Under the pieces are notes generated by a model. That model was not told where the DNA came from. It searched no databases and worked only from the letters and a program-made list of their open reading frames with translations. Shown here piece after piece: positions 1-8,882 of a stretch of 53,054 nt of DNA (positions within the stretch are counted from its first letter, which is position 1; the number at the start of each line of letters is the position of its first letter). Origin of the DNA: Acidobacteriota bacterium (GTDB lineage: Bacteria; Acidobacteriota; Terriglobia; Terriglobales; Acidobacteriaceae); assembly GCA_021779695.1 (NCBI GenBank), contig JAJYAE010000003.1, positions 1 through 53,054 of the forward strand. Reading direction: 5' to 3'. The position numbers were made by a program, and so were the translations under genes.

Positions 1-1286
1 TTCCGATCTAGCGCCCGCCGGTAGTCATACCGCTTGCGATCAAATGCCCGGTCCACCCAGTCCTGAATCCGTCTCTTCAGCGGGTCAAAGATCGCCGCGG
101 TGAGCAGAATTGCGACGACAAGCGCCCACTCACGCATGGCTTCCGGCAGGCGCTGATGCACCACCTCGGCGATAATCGCAATAATGCCGAAGTAGCCGCC
201 GACCAGAAGCCCTGTAGCCAGCGTGTAGGCGACGCCCCGCTTGAAGATCAGGTCTGTATCCATCAGCCGATAGCGCACAATGGCCCAGGCAAAGGTGAGC
301 GGCAGGAAAACCAGAGAGAGGCCCGCTACCTTGGTGAGCAGCCCCGGCATGGGCACATCAAACAGGAACGGCACGGCATACAGCAGGGTGAAGGGAACCA
401 CGGCCAGGAACGCGCCGCGCCATAGCCACTTCAACTGCTGGCGCTGCAGCGGCGTGTTGGCCTGCAGATAGCTGTGGTAGAACATCACCGCCGCCAGCAC
501 ATAGAAAATTGCGTCGTACGCGGTTCCTGCCTGGTCCAGCCGGTGCTTCAGCAGCTCCGTCGCCTCCCAGCGGTTGATCGCCGTCAGCCACAGCCCAAAC
601 ATCGCCGCGCCCGGCGCATACACCAGCGGCAGCAGCAGCCTCCGCCGCACGTTCTTCAGCCGCTCCTCCGGGAAGCTCAACGCGAAATGCAGAAACAGCG
701 CCGGCTGCAGGCTCTCCGCTGCCACATTCAGCCAAAACACCGTCCAGTCGAGCGCGTCCAGCTTGCCCGTGTACTTCAGCGCGTTCAGCGCAAACGACAC
801 CAGACAAAACAGGTAAAAATGCGTCGCCCGCGGCGCGGTCCACCGCCGGAACAGCACATAGACCCCGATCGCCAGATAGATCAGACCGATGAGCCGCGCC
901 GCCTCTTGCACGCTTCGGTCCGGCGGTTCGGGAATCACCACCACCGGCGTGTCCAGCGGGATATTGTCCCGGGTGATCGCGTAGTTGGCCTTGCCGTACA
1001 CCTCGGTCCGGTAGAGCTCACGGTCGAGGTCCGCCAGGTGGGTCGTCGGGTCGTCATTGACGGCTGTTAGTAGATCGTTGGGCTGGATGCCAGCCCGTTG
1101 CCCAGGGCTATCCGGTAACACCCTCTCCGCCACCAGACCGCCGCGGCCCTCCATCCACCAGACGCCATCGAAGGGCTGCTGAAATTGGCTCTCCTGGCGG
1201 AAATTCATCACCGCAAGGACCACCATGCCGACCGTGACCAGGGCCAGCAGCGTCGCTTGGAGTCGGTTAAGGAGGTTGGTCTCCAT
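1..1286 (-). CDS. PDZ and multi-spanning membrane sensor protein, 3' end beyond window
   Basis: The frame is open from an ATG at 1286 to the window edge, giving 428 residues without a stop. It begins with one hydrophobic segment (about residues 10-25). A PDZ-like region follows (about 45-110; motif ERVLPDSPGQRAGIQPND). About seven further hydrophobic segments come next, and then a cytoplasmic start with the pattern FDPLKRRIQDWVDRAFDRKR. In Acidobacteriota this architecture normally leads into a GAF plus histidine kinase module or a SpoIIE-type phosphatase, but the catalytic part lies outside the window. The sensor role is therefore inferred. The protein would sit in the inner membrane with the PDZ domain outside the cytoplasm. 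The gene is transcribed leftwards, in the same direction as araD. Confidence 0.7.
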   Translation of the reverse strand, partial: METNLLNRLQATLLALVTVGMVVLAVMNFRQESQFQQPFDGVWWMEGRGGLVAERVLPDSPGQRAGIQPNDLLTAVNDDPTTHLADLDRELYRTEVYGKANYAITRDNIPLDTPVVVIPEPPDRSVQEAARLIGLIYLAIGVYVLFRRWTAPRATHFYLFCLVSFALNALKYTGKLDALDWTVFWLNVAAESLQPALFLHFALSFPEERLKNVRRRLLLPLVYAPGAAMFGLWLTAINRWEATELLKHRLDQAGTAYDAIFYVLAAVMFYHSYLQANTPLQRQQLKWLWRGAFLAVVPFTLLYAVPFLFDVPMPGLLTKVAGLSLVFLPLTFAWAIVRYRLMDTDLIFKRGVAYTLATGLLVGGYFGIIAIIAEVVHQRLPEAMREWALVVAILLTAAIFDPLKRRIQDWVDRAFDRKRYDYRRALDR

Positions 1287-1625
1287 CGGGGAGCACCCTA
1301 TGCCATCTGACTAAGAAGCACGCCAAATGCCATGCAGTTAACTTTCATAACTTTCGTTTCGTAGATCGTTAACGTGTTGATTCAAAGAGGGAAAGAGTAA
1401 ATAGACGCAGCGCGATCCGTAGCGCCGCCCCCATCCTTAAAGGCCGCAGGATACAAAAAGCCGTAAGCCCTCTACGAGAAAAGATATTCGCTATGGAATT
1501 TCGTATCTCGACGGGTCCCGCGTCGTTTGCCTGCGCAACCCCTTATTCTACGCCGTATGGAACGTCTCTGTTCCGCCGACTATGGACAAAACTTGAGGGA
1601 ATCTTTCGGGCATCCGCCTGGCGGG
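1287..1625. other. Intergenic, 339 bp
   Basis: No credible coding frame was seen. The stretch is AT-richer near 1340-1400, which would suit a promoter for the leftward sensor gene, but I cannot pick out a clear -35/-10 pair. Confidence 0.4.
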
Positions 1626-2336
1626 TTACCAGCTCTTCTGGCCGTAGGTTGCCTTCGGTCCATGCTTGCGGTGGTAGTGATGCTCACTGACGTGGACCGG
1701 GATGGCACTCACCGATGGGTTCAGCAGCGCCGTTCTGAAGGCGAGCCGCGCAATGTATTCAAGCACATCTGCGTGCTCCACTGCTTCGGCTGGCGATTTG
1801 CCCCAGGCAAACGGAGCGTGCCCGGCGACCAGCACTCCCGGCACTGCAACCGGGTCAAGTCCGCCGGCCCTGAACCGGCGCACGATCACCGCGCCCGTGT
1901 GCCGGACATAGGCTTCCGTCACTTCCTCGGCCGTCAGCGGTTCAGTGACTGGCACAGGGCCGTGAAAGTAGTCCGCATGGGTGGTTCCCAGGCAGGGTAT
2001 GGGTCGGCATGCCTGTGCCCAGGATGTCGCGAACTCCGAGTGCGTATGCACGATGCCGCCGATCTGCGGGAACTCGCGGTAGAGCAGCGTGTGCGTGTCC
2101 AAGTCGCTCGATGGCCGCAGGCTGCCCTCGACGATTTTGCCGTCGAGGTCGGTGACGACCAGATCTGCCGGCGTCAACTTCGCATAGTCCACGCCGCTTG
2201 GCTTGATGACCACCAGGGGGCTGCTGCCTGTGCGGTCGACCCCGCTCGCATTGCCAAAGGTGTGCGGTGCGAGCCCTCGTCGTGCAATCTCGCGGTTGGC
2301 ATGCAGAACTTCATTTCGCAAAGTCTCAAGCAGCAT
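1626..2336 (-). CDS. araD: L-ribulose-5-phosphate 4-epimerase (AraD family)
   Basis: A 236-residue class II aldolase/epimerase, close to the 231 residues of E. coli AraD. It interconverts L-ribulose-5-phosphate and D-xylulose-5-phosphate in pentose catabolism, using a metal held by histidines. Visible family signatures are GNASGVDR near residue 28, SGVDYAKL, the metal-binding HTHSEFAT, and the C-terminal HHYHRKHGPKATYGQ. The ATG at 2336 is chosen because GGAGAGG lies a few bases upstream and the protein then starts like its family; an upstream in-frame start at 2414 would add 26 unconserved residues. No other arabinose genes are adjacent, so substrate specificity (ribulose against a related sugar phosphate) is inferred from family alone. 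Confidence 0.9.
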   Translation of the reverse strand: MLLETLRNEVLHANREIARRGLAPHTFGNASGVDRTGSSPLVVIKPSGVDYAKLTPADLVVTDLDGKIVEGSLRPSSDLDTHTLLYREFPQIGGIVHTHSEFATSWAQACRPIPCLGTTHADYFHGPVPVTEPLTAEEVTEAYVRHTGAVIVRRFRAGGLDPVAVPGVLVAGHAPFAWGKSPAEAVEHADVLEYIARLAFRTALLNPSVSAIPVHVSEHHYHRKHGPKATYGQKSW

Positions 2337-2689
2337 TTGTGCCTCTCCGTTATGCGATCGGCCGTCGTGGTCCTGAGGGGCTCCACGGTGGGCCGGTAAG
2401 CGTTTTCCAGACATACCAGTCTACCAGCAATGGGACGTCATCCCGGGCATCTTGCAAGGATTCGGCTGGGGGTTCCTTTAGCCGCGTCGCTCTCCCCATT
2501 TTCACAGACTTCTCGCTTTATGCACACAGTCGTCGGTCGGGTCCCGGCAATGCAGCGCCCTGCTACAATAAGCGGGCAGATGACGTCCCACTCGCATGGT
2601 TGAGCATGCCGGTTTCACCTTACCCTGCTGCAATGAGCAGAGCGAATCTCTGGAATCCTGTCCATCCTCAGCGATGAGAGCGGAAGGCG
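2337..2689. other. Intergenic, 353 bp
   Basis: Divergent spacer between araD (leftward) and the glycosyltransferase fragment (rightward). I see no coding frame or convincing repeat. Confidence 0.4.
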
Positions 2690-2944
2690 ATGCACACTGA
2701 ATCCGGTTCTGAATCGCCAGTGCTCTCGATCGCGATTCCAACCTACAATCGCGCGCGATTTCTTGACCGGTTGCTGTCGGCGCTGGACGATCAACTCCGC
2801 TTGCAGCCCGGCGTAGAACTGATTGTCTCCGACAATGCTTCACCGGACGAGACGCCGCAGATCGTCAGCACTCTAATCCGACCCAACCGGGAGACAAGGC
2901 GGGCCCTGGAGATGGTTCTGAGGTTTCGCTGCTGGATGTATTGA
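2690..2944 (+). pseudogene. 5' fragment of a family 2 glycosyltransferase
   Basis: The first 60 or so codons match the start of a GT-A family 2 glycosyltransferase: LSIAIPTYNRARFLDRLLSA, then ELIVSDNASPDETPQIV with the nucleotide-sugar-binding region. A full enzyme would be about 300 residues, but this frame loses similarity near position 2875 and stops at 2944 after 84 residues. The sequence after the break belongs, in another frame, to the N-terminus of the downstream Wzz-type protein. The simplest reading is a deletion that joined the start of one polysaccharide gene to the next. It cannot encode a working transferase. Confidence 0.7.
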
Positions 2945-4128
2945 TCCTGTTGTCGGAGCGCAAGCGCACGATTCTGTTGTCTACGGCGGTGTGTGCCGTG
3001 CTGTCGGTGATCGTCGCCTTTGTTCTCCCCAAGAGCTACAAAGCTTCAGTAACGCTGCTTCCGCCGCAGCAGAACGCCTCGATCGGCGCGGCTCTTTCTT
3101 CTCAACTGGGCAGCATGGGCGGGATGGCTGCGCTGGCGGGTGGCGGGCTGGGTATCAAGAACCCTAACGACATGTATGTGGCCATGCTGAAGAGTCGCAC
3201 GGTTGAAGACGCGATTGTCCAGCATTTCGGGATTGCGCAGGAGTATCACAGTCATTTTCTTTCTGACGCGCGCAAGGCGCTGGAGAACCATACGACGGTG
3301 GACGGCAATGGGAAGGACGGCCTCATCCACCTGTCTGTCGACGACCGTAACCCGCAGTGCGCAGCGGAGCTTGCGAACGGATACGTGGACCAGTTTCGCA
3401 AACTGTCAGAGCATCTGGCGATTTCGGAGGCTTCGCAGCGGCGGCTGTTTTTCGAGCAGCAGCTTGAGCAGGCCAAAGACAACCTGGCGACCGCCGAGGA
3501 AGCGCTCAAGCTGACGGAGCAACAGACGGGGCTGATTCAGCTTGACAGCCAGACGCGCGCACTGATTGAGTCGGCCGCGCAGCTTCGCGCCCAGATTGCG
3601 ACCAAGGAAGTTCAGATCAAGTCTATGGAGACTTTTGCGACCGGCCAGAATGCGCAAATCGTGCAGGCGCAGCAGGAGCTGGAGAGCATGCGCATGCAGC
3701 TTGCCAAGCTGGGCGGGTCTGAATCCGGATCGGAGGCCAGCCTCCTTGTGCCGAAAGGCAAAGTGCCGGAGGCGGGACTCGAATACGTTCGCAAGCTGCG
3801 CGACGTGAAGTACTACGAGACGATTTTTGATATTCTGGCCCGCCAGTTTGAGGCCGCGAAGCTGGACGAAGCGCGACAAGGCGCCGTGATTCAGGTTGTT
3901 GATCCCGCTGTTCCTCCGGACAAGAAGTCGTCTCCTCGACGCCTTCTTATTGTGCTTGGGGCGACGCTGGTCGGATTCCTGATCGGCATGGTGTATGCGC
4001 TGAGCCAGGCGGGCATTGAACGGTTGAAGTCGGACCGTGAAACCAAAGTGCGATTTGAGAGACTGCGTCAGGCGCTTTCCTTCAAGGGCGAAGGGGCGCG
4101 CGCGACGCGGACGGGCGCGAACCCTTAG
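2941..4128 (+). CDS. Wzz/GumC-type polysaccharide chain-length determinant
   Basis: A polysaccharide co-polymerase of the Wzz family, anchored in the inner membrane and controlling chain length of exported polysaccharide. It has a transmembrane segment at about residues 9-27, the family N-terminal region YKASVTLLPPQQNA, a long coiled-coil middle (about 150-270) and a second transmembrane segment near 335-355 preceded by the proline-rich PAVPPDKKSSPRR motif. The first legal start in this frame is TTG 2941, yet recognisable family sequence (SEVSLLDVLILLSERKR) continues upstream of it to about 2911. The native start therefore seems to have been lost at the junction with the glycosyltransferase fragment. 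Expression may be impaired, or may depend on the upstream frame. Confidence 0.75.
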   Translation: MILLSERKRTILLSTAVCAVLSVIVAFVLPKSYKASVTLLPPQQNASIGAALSSQLGSMGGMAALAGGGLGIKNPNDMYVAMLKSRTVEDAIVQHFGIAQEYHSHFLSDARKALENHTTVDGNGKDGLIHLSVDDRNPQCAAELANGYVDQFRKLSEHLAISEASQRRLFFEQQLEQAKDNLATAEEALKLTEQQTGLIQLDSQTRALIESAAQLRAQIATKEVQIKSMETFATGQNAQIVQAQQELESMRMQLAKLGGSESGSEASLLVPKGKVPEAGLEYVRKLRDVKYYETIFDILARQFEAAKLDEARQGAVIQVVDPAVPPDKKSSPRRLLIVLGATLVGFLIGMVYALSQAGIERLKSDRETKVRFERLRQALSFKGEGARATRTGANP

Positions 4129-4154
4129 GTCGTCTTCGCGGGGGAGAGCGGTTG

Positions 4155-5636
4155 TCAGACGCCTCGCGGTTCCGGCTGCAGCTGCCCTTTCTGGATCAGG
4201 CTGGTGGTCGAGAATCCGTCTACCGTGGGGACAATGCGAACCTGGCCGCCCCAGGCGGCAGCTTCTTTGGCGCCCACGACGGTTTCATTGGTGTAGTCTC
4301 CGCCCTTGACGAGGATATCAGGCTGAATGGCGGTAATGAGATCGATGGGCGTGGGTTGATCGAAGATCACGACCGCATCGACCGCGGCAAGGGCGGCCAG
4401 GACGCGGGCCCGCTCACTCTCAGAGACAATGGGTCTACCGGGCCCTTTGAGCCCGCGGACTGAGGCGTCACTGTTGACTGCGACGATGAGCCGCTGCCCA
4501 AAGGAGCGCGCTTGTTCCAGCACCGTGATATGTCCAACGTGCAACAGGTCGAAGCATCCATTGGTAAAGACGACAGTTTCGTCTTTTCTCTTCCAGAGGC
4601 CCACGCGAATCAGCAGGTCCGGCAGGTCGACGACCTTCTCTTTGGCGTGGAGCGCAATTTCAGGGGTCAGGGCGGCCATCAGCTCGTGCCGTTCCACGGG
4701 CACGGTGCCCACTCGGCCCACTACGATTCCCGCGGCGATGTTGGCGAGTTGCACGCCAGTCTCGGGTGCAAGTCCGCAGGCGAGGCAAAGCGCCATCACC
4801 GCGATCACGGTATCTCCGGCGCCGGACACATCGAAAACCTGACGAGCCTCAGCAGGCGCGATGAACCGGCTGCCCTGGCGCACCAGAGCAATTCCTTTTT
4901 CACTCAGGGTTGCGATGAGGAACCTGAGATCCAATTCCGTGACAAGGGTTTCAGCGGCCTGCAGCAGTGCGTTGAGGTCGCGTGAGTCAAGCTGCGCCGC
5001 CTTTGCGAGTTCCATCAGATTTGGACAAATGGTTGTTGCGCCGCGATAGACGGAAAAATCAGCGCTCTTCGGATCGACCAGGACGGGGATGTCGAGCTTG
5101 CGGGCGGCCTGGATAATGGTCTGGCAGACCCTGGGCGTCAGCACGCCCTTGGCGTAGTCAGAAAGTACGATGGCATCGCAACCGGAAAGCAGCGCTAGGG
5201 CGGTTTCGATGAGACGGTCATAATCGCTGTCTGCCCTGAGGCCATTCCGCTCTGTGTCGAGGCGCAGCATTTGCTGGCGGCCGCCCAGGATGCGCAGCTT
5301 TGTAATGGTGGGAAAATCGCTGCAGACGACAAGTCCGGCCTCGATGCCGTTGGATCGAATGCAGTCTGCCAGATGGCTCGCGTTCTGGTCAGAGCCTGTA
5401 AAGCCGACTACCCGTGCGCGGGCGCCGAGGCGGGCCAGATTCATGGCCACGTTGGCTGCGCCGCCAGGCTGCTGGGTCTCATGCTTGGCCAACACAACCG
5501 GCACAGGAGCCTCCGGCGAGATGCGGGCGACTTCACCCCAGATGTACTTGTCGAGCATCAGGTCGCCGAGCACGAGGATGCTCTTGGACGCCCAGTCATG
5601 CTCAACGGTCCTAATGACGTTCTGCAGCTGTTCCAT
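4155..5636 (-). CDS. hldE: Bifunctional heptose 7-phosphate kinase / heptose 1-phosphate adenylyltransferase
   Basis: A 493-residue two-domain enzyme of the ADP-heptose pathway for lipopolysaccharide core. The N-terminal half (about 1-330) is a ribokinase-fold kinase with GGAANVAMNLARLGA and the DVSGAGDTVIA catalytic loop. The C-terminal part (about 350-493) is a nucleotidylyltransferase with TNGCFDLLHVGH and VKGGDY. Length fits E. coli HldE (477). The ATG at 5636 overlaps the gmhA stop in a TGATG arrangement, so the two genes are probably translationally coupled; a TTG one codon earlier is possible. Together with gmhA it supplies two of the three activities needed; the phosphatase GmhB is not in the window. 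Confidence 0.93.
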   Translation of the reverse strand: MEQLQNVIRTVEHDWASKSILVLGDLMLDKYIWGEVARISPEAPVPVVLAKHETQQPGGAANVAMNLARLGARARVVGFTGSDQNASHLADCIRSNGIEAGLVVCSDFPTITKLRILGGRQQMLRLDTERNGLRADSDYDRLIETALALLSGCDAIVLSDYAKGVLTPRVCQTIIQAARKLDIPVLVDPKSADFSVYRGATTICPNLMELAKAAQLDSRDLNALLQAAETLVTELDLRFLIATLSEKGIALVRQGSRFIAPAEARQVFDVSGAGDTVIAVMALCLACGLAPETGVQLANIAAGIVVGRVGTVPVERHELMAALTPEIALHAKEKVVDLPDLLIRVGLWKRKDETVVFTNGCFDLLHVGHITVLEQARSFGQRLIVAVNSDASVRGLKGPGRPIVSESERARVLAALAAVDAVVIFDQPTPIDLITAIQPDILVKGGDYTNETVVGAKEAAAWGGQVRIVPTVDGFSTTSLIQKGQLQPEPRGV

Positions 5637-6265
5637 CAATGGCTTTTAATCCCCACCGGCGTTGCCTTTTCAGCCGTATGCACATGATCCAGCTCAACCC
5701 AGTCGCATAGCATGTGCCCCGCCACAAGGTGCGCTTCCTGGATGCGGGCCGTATCGCTGGAGGAGATGGCGAGGGTGTGGTCGGCAAGGGCAAGCATCTG
5801 TCCGCCGCCGCTTCCAGTGAAGGCGACGGTTACCAATCCGCATGCACGGGCTGCTTCGAGGGCGCGGATGACGTTCTTACTATTGCCGGAGGTGGAGATG
5901 CCGAAAAGCAGATCTCCGGGATTGCCGAGAGCTTCAACTTGGCGGGAGAAGACCTGCTCGTACCTGTAATCATTGCTGATGGAGGTGAGGATCGAGGTGT
6001 CTGTGGTGAGGGCAATGGAAGGCAGGCCGCGCCGCTCGCGGCGAAAGCGCCCGACGATCTCCGCGGCAAAATGCTGGGAATCTGCAGCGCTGGGGCCATT
6101 ACCGCACCAGAGGATTTTGCCGCTGCGATGAAGGGTCTCCTGCATCGCCAGGGCAATGGACTTGAGCGCCGGCTGCTGATCGAGGAGCTGGCGCTCAACC
6201 TCGATGTGGTCGGCGATCGCTTGTTCAAAAATACAGGTAGTGAGAGGCGCGGTGGACAAAACCAA
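5636..6265 (-). CDS. gmhA: Phosphoheptose isomerase (sedoheptulose 7-phosphate isomerase)
   Basis: A 209-residue SIS-domain protein that converts sedoheptulose 7-phosphate to D-glycero-D-manno-heptose 7-phosphate, the first step toward ADP-heptose. Family marks are GNGPSAADSQHFAAEIVGRF, LTTDTSILTSISNDY, GISTSGNSKNV and the C-terminal AHLVAGHMLCDWVE. Length matches the family (about 190-210). It is the first gene of a leftward two-gene unit with hldE. No lipopolysaccharide ligase or other core gene flanks it, so whether heptose goes to lipopolysaccharide or another glycan is not shown here. Confidence 0.93.
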   Translation of the reverse strand: MVLSTAPLTTCIFEQAIADHIEVERQLLDQQPALKSIALAMQETLHRSGKILWCGNGPSAADSQHFAAEIVGRFRRERRGLPSIALTTDTSILTSISNDYRYEQVFSRQVEALGNPGDLLFGISTSGNSKNVIRALEAARACGLVTVAFTGSGGGQMLALADHTLAISSSDTARIQEAHLVAGHMLCDWVELDHVHTAEKATPVGIKSH

Positions 6266-6626
6266 CCTCCCATAAGCAGTTCGCTGCCTAGGCCTATTTT
6301 ACGGGACCAATCCGCACATCCTCTGGATGAAGCGATCGATACTCACCAAGGATATGCGAGTTTCTCAGGGTGGTCCAGAGCCACGGCTGCCGGCAGGGTC
6401 CTTCCCGCGCCGTGATGGAGCGGGAGGCAGAGTCGGCGTGTGAAGCAGCTCGACGGAATGGCCACATGCTTTTGCGCCCGACAGCGCGGCGCGCTCTCTG
6501 CGCGGGACTAGCAAGGATACGAGAGGTGATTGCATGTCTACGCAGGCATGTCTGGGCAAATGCATCCTCGTCAGGCGGATGGGTACCAGGACGGTCACAG
6601 GAAGAATGGCTGGGTAGTAGACTCAT
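6266..6626. other. Intergenic, 361 bp
   Basis: Divergent region between gmhA (leftward) and the Rmd-like gene (rightward). No coding frame could be supported and no clear promoter motif was found. Confidence 0.4.
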
Positions 6627-7613
6627 TTGCGGGATTCTGAGATCGTGCGACGTGCTTTCATCACCGGGATTTCGGGCTTTGCAGGTCCCTACCTGGCCGC
6701 GTGTCTTCGGCAGAGCGGATTCGATGTTACAGGTCTGTCGTCTGGGGCGGAGAAGCGGGAGCATCCGATTTCGCTGCAAGGGGTTCGCATTCACTCGTTG
6801 GACATCAGGGATCGCGTCGGCTTGCGCACGGTTCTCGACGCGGAAAAGCCTGATTTCGTATTCCATCTGGCGGCCCTCAGCCACGTGCCCACGTCGCTTG
6901 ACCATCCCGACGCAACCTTCGACGTGAACGTGACAGGCACCCTGAACCTGCTCGAAGCGGTTCGCCTGATCAAGAAGACCGCGCGTGTCGTTTTTGTCAG
7001 CTCCGGCAACGTGTACGGTCATGTCGATTCCGGTGAGACCGGCTTCACGGAGCTAAGCCCTGTCTACTCCACGTCTCCCTATGCGTGCAGCAAGATCATG
7101 GGCGAACACCTGGTGCGCTGCTATGTGGAGGATTTCGGATTGCAGGCCGTGATCGCACGGCCCTTTAACCATACCGGCGCCGGACAGCCGGCCTCCTTTG
7201 CCGCCTCCGGTTTTGCCCGTCAAATTGCGGCCGGAGTACTCAAGGGCGGTCCAGTCCATCTGCAAACGGGCAGGCTGGACCCGCGCAGAGACATCAGCGA
7301 TGTGCGTGACGTGGTGCGCGCGTACGCACTGCTGGGGGAAAGGGGCATTCCAGGACAGATTTACAACGTCTGTTCCGGCACCATGAGGCAAATGAGTGAA
7401 GTGGTTGCGACCCTGGCAGATCTGGCGAGGATTCCCGTCACAGCGGAACTCGACCCTTCGAAGATTCGAGAGCGGGAGATCATGCGCTCAGGGGGCGACA
7501 TCGCGAAGATTCGCGATGAGCTGGGATGGGCTCCCACCATTCCATTCAGAACCACCGCAAAGGAGTTGCTCGAATATTGGGTGGAGCGATGCAGTGCGTC
7601 ATCCGGGCAGTAG
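6627..7613 (+). CDS. NAD(P)-dependent sugar-nucleotide epimerase/reductase, Rmd-like
   Basis: An extended short-chain dehydrogenase of about 328 residues. The dinucleotide-binding motif GISGFAGPYLA is at the N-terminus, the catalytic Tyr-x-x-x-Lys is in SPYACSKIMGEHL (about residues 151-155), and RPFNHTGAGQ followed by FARQIA is typical of GDP-4-dehydro-6-deoxy-D-mannose reductase (Rmd), which makes GDP-D-rhamnose. That assignment is from family resemblance; GDP-mannose 4,6-dehydratase-like or UDP-sugar epimerase activity is possible. The start is uncertain: TTG 6627 and GTG 6645 are both in frame ahead of the conserved region, and no ATG is suitably placed. Its location next to wzz and heptose genes supports a surface-polysaccharide role. 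Confidence 0.8.
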   Translation: MRDSEIVRRAFITGISGFAGPYLAACLRQSGFDVTGLSSGAEKREHPISLQGVRIHSLDIRDRVGLRTVLDAEKPDFVFHLAALSHVPTSLDHPDATFDVNVTGTLNLLEAVRLIKKTARVVFVSSGNVYGHVDSGETGFTELSPVYSTSPYACSKIMGEHLVRCYVEDFGLQAVIARPFNHTGAGQPASFAASGFARQIAAGVLKGGPVHLQTGRLDPRRDISDVRDVVRAYALLGERGIPGQIYNVCSGTMRQMSEVVATLADLARIPVTAELDPSKIREREIMRSGGDIAKIRDELGWAPTIPFRTTAKELLEYWVERCSASSGQ

Positions 7614-8398
7614 AGTTGGCTTGAGGGTGGGAAGGATGCGGCGGAGTGGTTGGACGCCGCGCATCTTCTGGGACCGCGGATGACAGCGTTGGGGTTTTGC
7701 GGTCCGCGCCAAGCAGGATTTAGTTTGAAGAGACCTGAGCGCCTGTCCGTTCGAGGGAAATGGTGGAGGCGGCGGGACTCTAGCCGGACATCCGTGTCGA
7801 GAACGCTTAACGTATTGATTCTGAGAATGCCGGCGATGCAGAGAATTCCCCGACTTCCGAATCAGCTTTATAGTCAAGGTGCAATGATTGTCTTCAGTTC
7901 CCGGTCCTCCACCCGTTGGGCTTTCCCGCTCGGTGCAAGGGCGATCTGAAAGGCCACTTCAGTATTGACGTCGGCCCGTGCAAGGCACAGGGAAATGGAG
8001 ATGTTGCGAACCAGCTTACTTTGGATTTGCAGTCAGAGTCTGGAGCCTTCGACAGGGCTGGCAAGTCGACGCTTCTTCTCGGCGTCTACTTCGGCGAAGC
8101 TCCTTGCAAAACTGAAAGCGCAGCCCGGCAGAATTTGGCCGAAGAGTTCAGACAGTTCAGGCCCGGCCCCAGGCGGGAAGCACTACACCACATCCTCAAC
8201 CTGCCTCAATGAAATTCGTGATTCTGACTATTCTTCGTCCCTCGAAAAAAATAATGAATTAGATTCTGCTCTCATGTCGATTCTGTCATTCCCCGTTCGA
8301 CGTATCAGCAGAGAGCTAGTACGATGGCGAGCAACAGCGATCCAACTGCGCTCTCAATTTGAGTTCATCCCACCGCTCAAACCAAAGGAGATTTCGCA
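7614..8398. other. Intergenic, 785 bp
   Basis: No reading frame here has protein-like composition on either strand. Bases 7965-8215 have weakly coding-like triplets but match nothing I recognise and may be gene debris. The right end carries the ECF42-type promoter described separately. Confidence 0.4.
8275..8301 (+). promoter_or_regulatory. Candidate ECF42 promoter ahead of the DGPF gene
   Basis: TGTCGA at 8275-8280 is followed after 17 bases by CGAC at 8298-8301, about 98 bp before the DGPF-family start. As I recall from published work on the ECF42 group, its conserved promoter has TGTCGA in the -35 region and CGA(T/C) in the -10 region, upstream of DGPF genes. The match in sequence, spacing and position suggests the sigma factor encoded at 8883 drives its own operon. 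Confidence 0.6.
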
Positions 8399-8839
8399 AT
8401 GCGATTCATGGTCATCGTCAAAGCAACCCCGGAGTCAGAAAAACAAGGCGCCCTCCCCGATCCGCAGCTCATGCTGGAGATGGGCAAGTACAACGAAGAG
8501 CTCATGAAGGCTGGCGTCCTGCTCGCCCTCGATGGCCTCCATCCCAGCTCCAAAGGTGCACGCGTCAAATTCTCCGGCAAGTCTCGTACAGTTCTGGACG
8601 GCCCCTTCACCGAGGCCAAGGAACTCATCGCCGGCTTCTCGATCCTGCAGGTCAAGTCCCTCGAAGAGGCCATCGAGTGGGTCAAGCGTGCGCCCAACTG
8701 CAACCCTGGCGGCGACTCTGAAGTCGAAATCCGCCAGATCTTCGAGATGGAAGACTTCGCGCCCGTCCTGTCCGAGGAGCAGATCCAGCACAAAGTAGAG
8801 AAACGGGCTGAGCTGCCCAATCAGATCGCCAAAAAATAG
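8399..8839 (+). CDS. DGPF (YCII-related) domain protein
   Basis: A 146-residue protein with the ferredoxin-like YCII/DGPF fold. The name motif is present as DGPFTEAKELIAGF (about residues 60-73), and the start MRFMVIVKATPES is typical. Proteins of this family are the usual genomic partners and regulatory targets of ECF42 sigma factors. Their biochemical role is not settled; YciI relatives have been described as small enzymes. AAAGGAG lies a few bases before the ATG. The gene ends 43 bp before the sigma gene and shares its direction, so they probably form one transcript. Confidence 0.88.
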   Translation: MRFMVIVKATPESEKQGALPDPQLMLEMGKYNEELMKAGVLLALDGLHPSSKGARVKFSGKSRTVLDGPFTEAKELIAGFSILQVKSLEEAIEWVKRAPNCNPGGDSEVEIRQIFEMEDFAPVLSEEQIQHKVEKRAELPNQIAKK

Positions 8840-8882
8840 CCGCACTTGCATCCACGGCTTGAAGGTGGTGTGATCGGTAGCA

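Noticed and set aside
474..1070. Plus-strand frame rich in Arg, Gln and His opposite the membrane sensor
   Set aside because: It is the antisense shadow of the sensor gene, which has clear membrane segments and a PDZ motif on the minus strand.
7965..8507. Plus-strand frame of about 180 codons before and into the DGPF gene
   Set aside because: It runs into the DGPF gene in a different frame and has Ser/Arg-rich, non-protein-like composition; no start signal.
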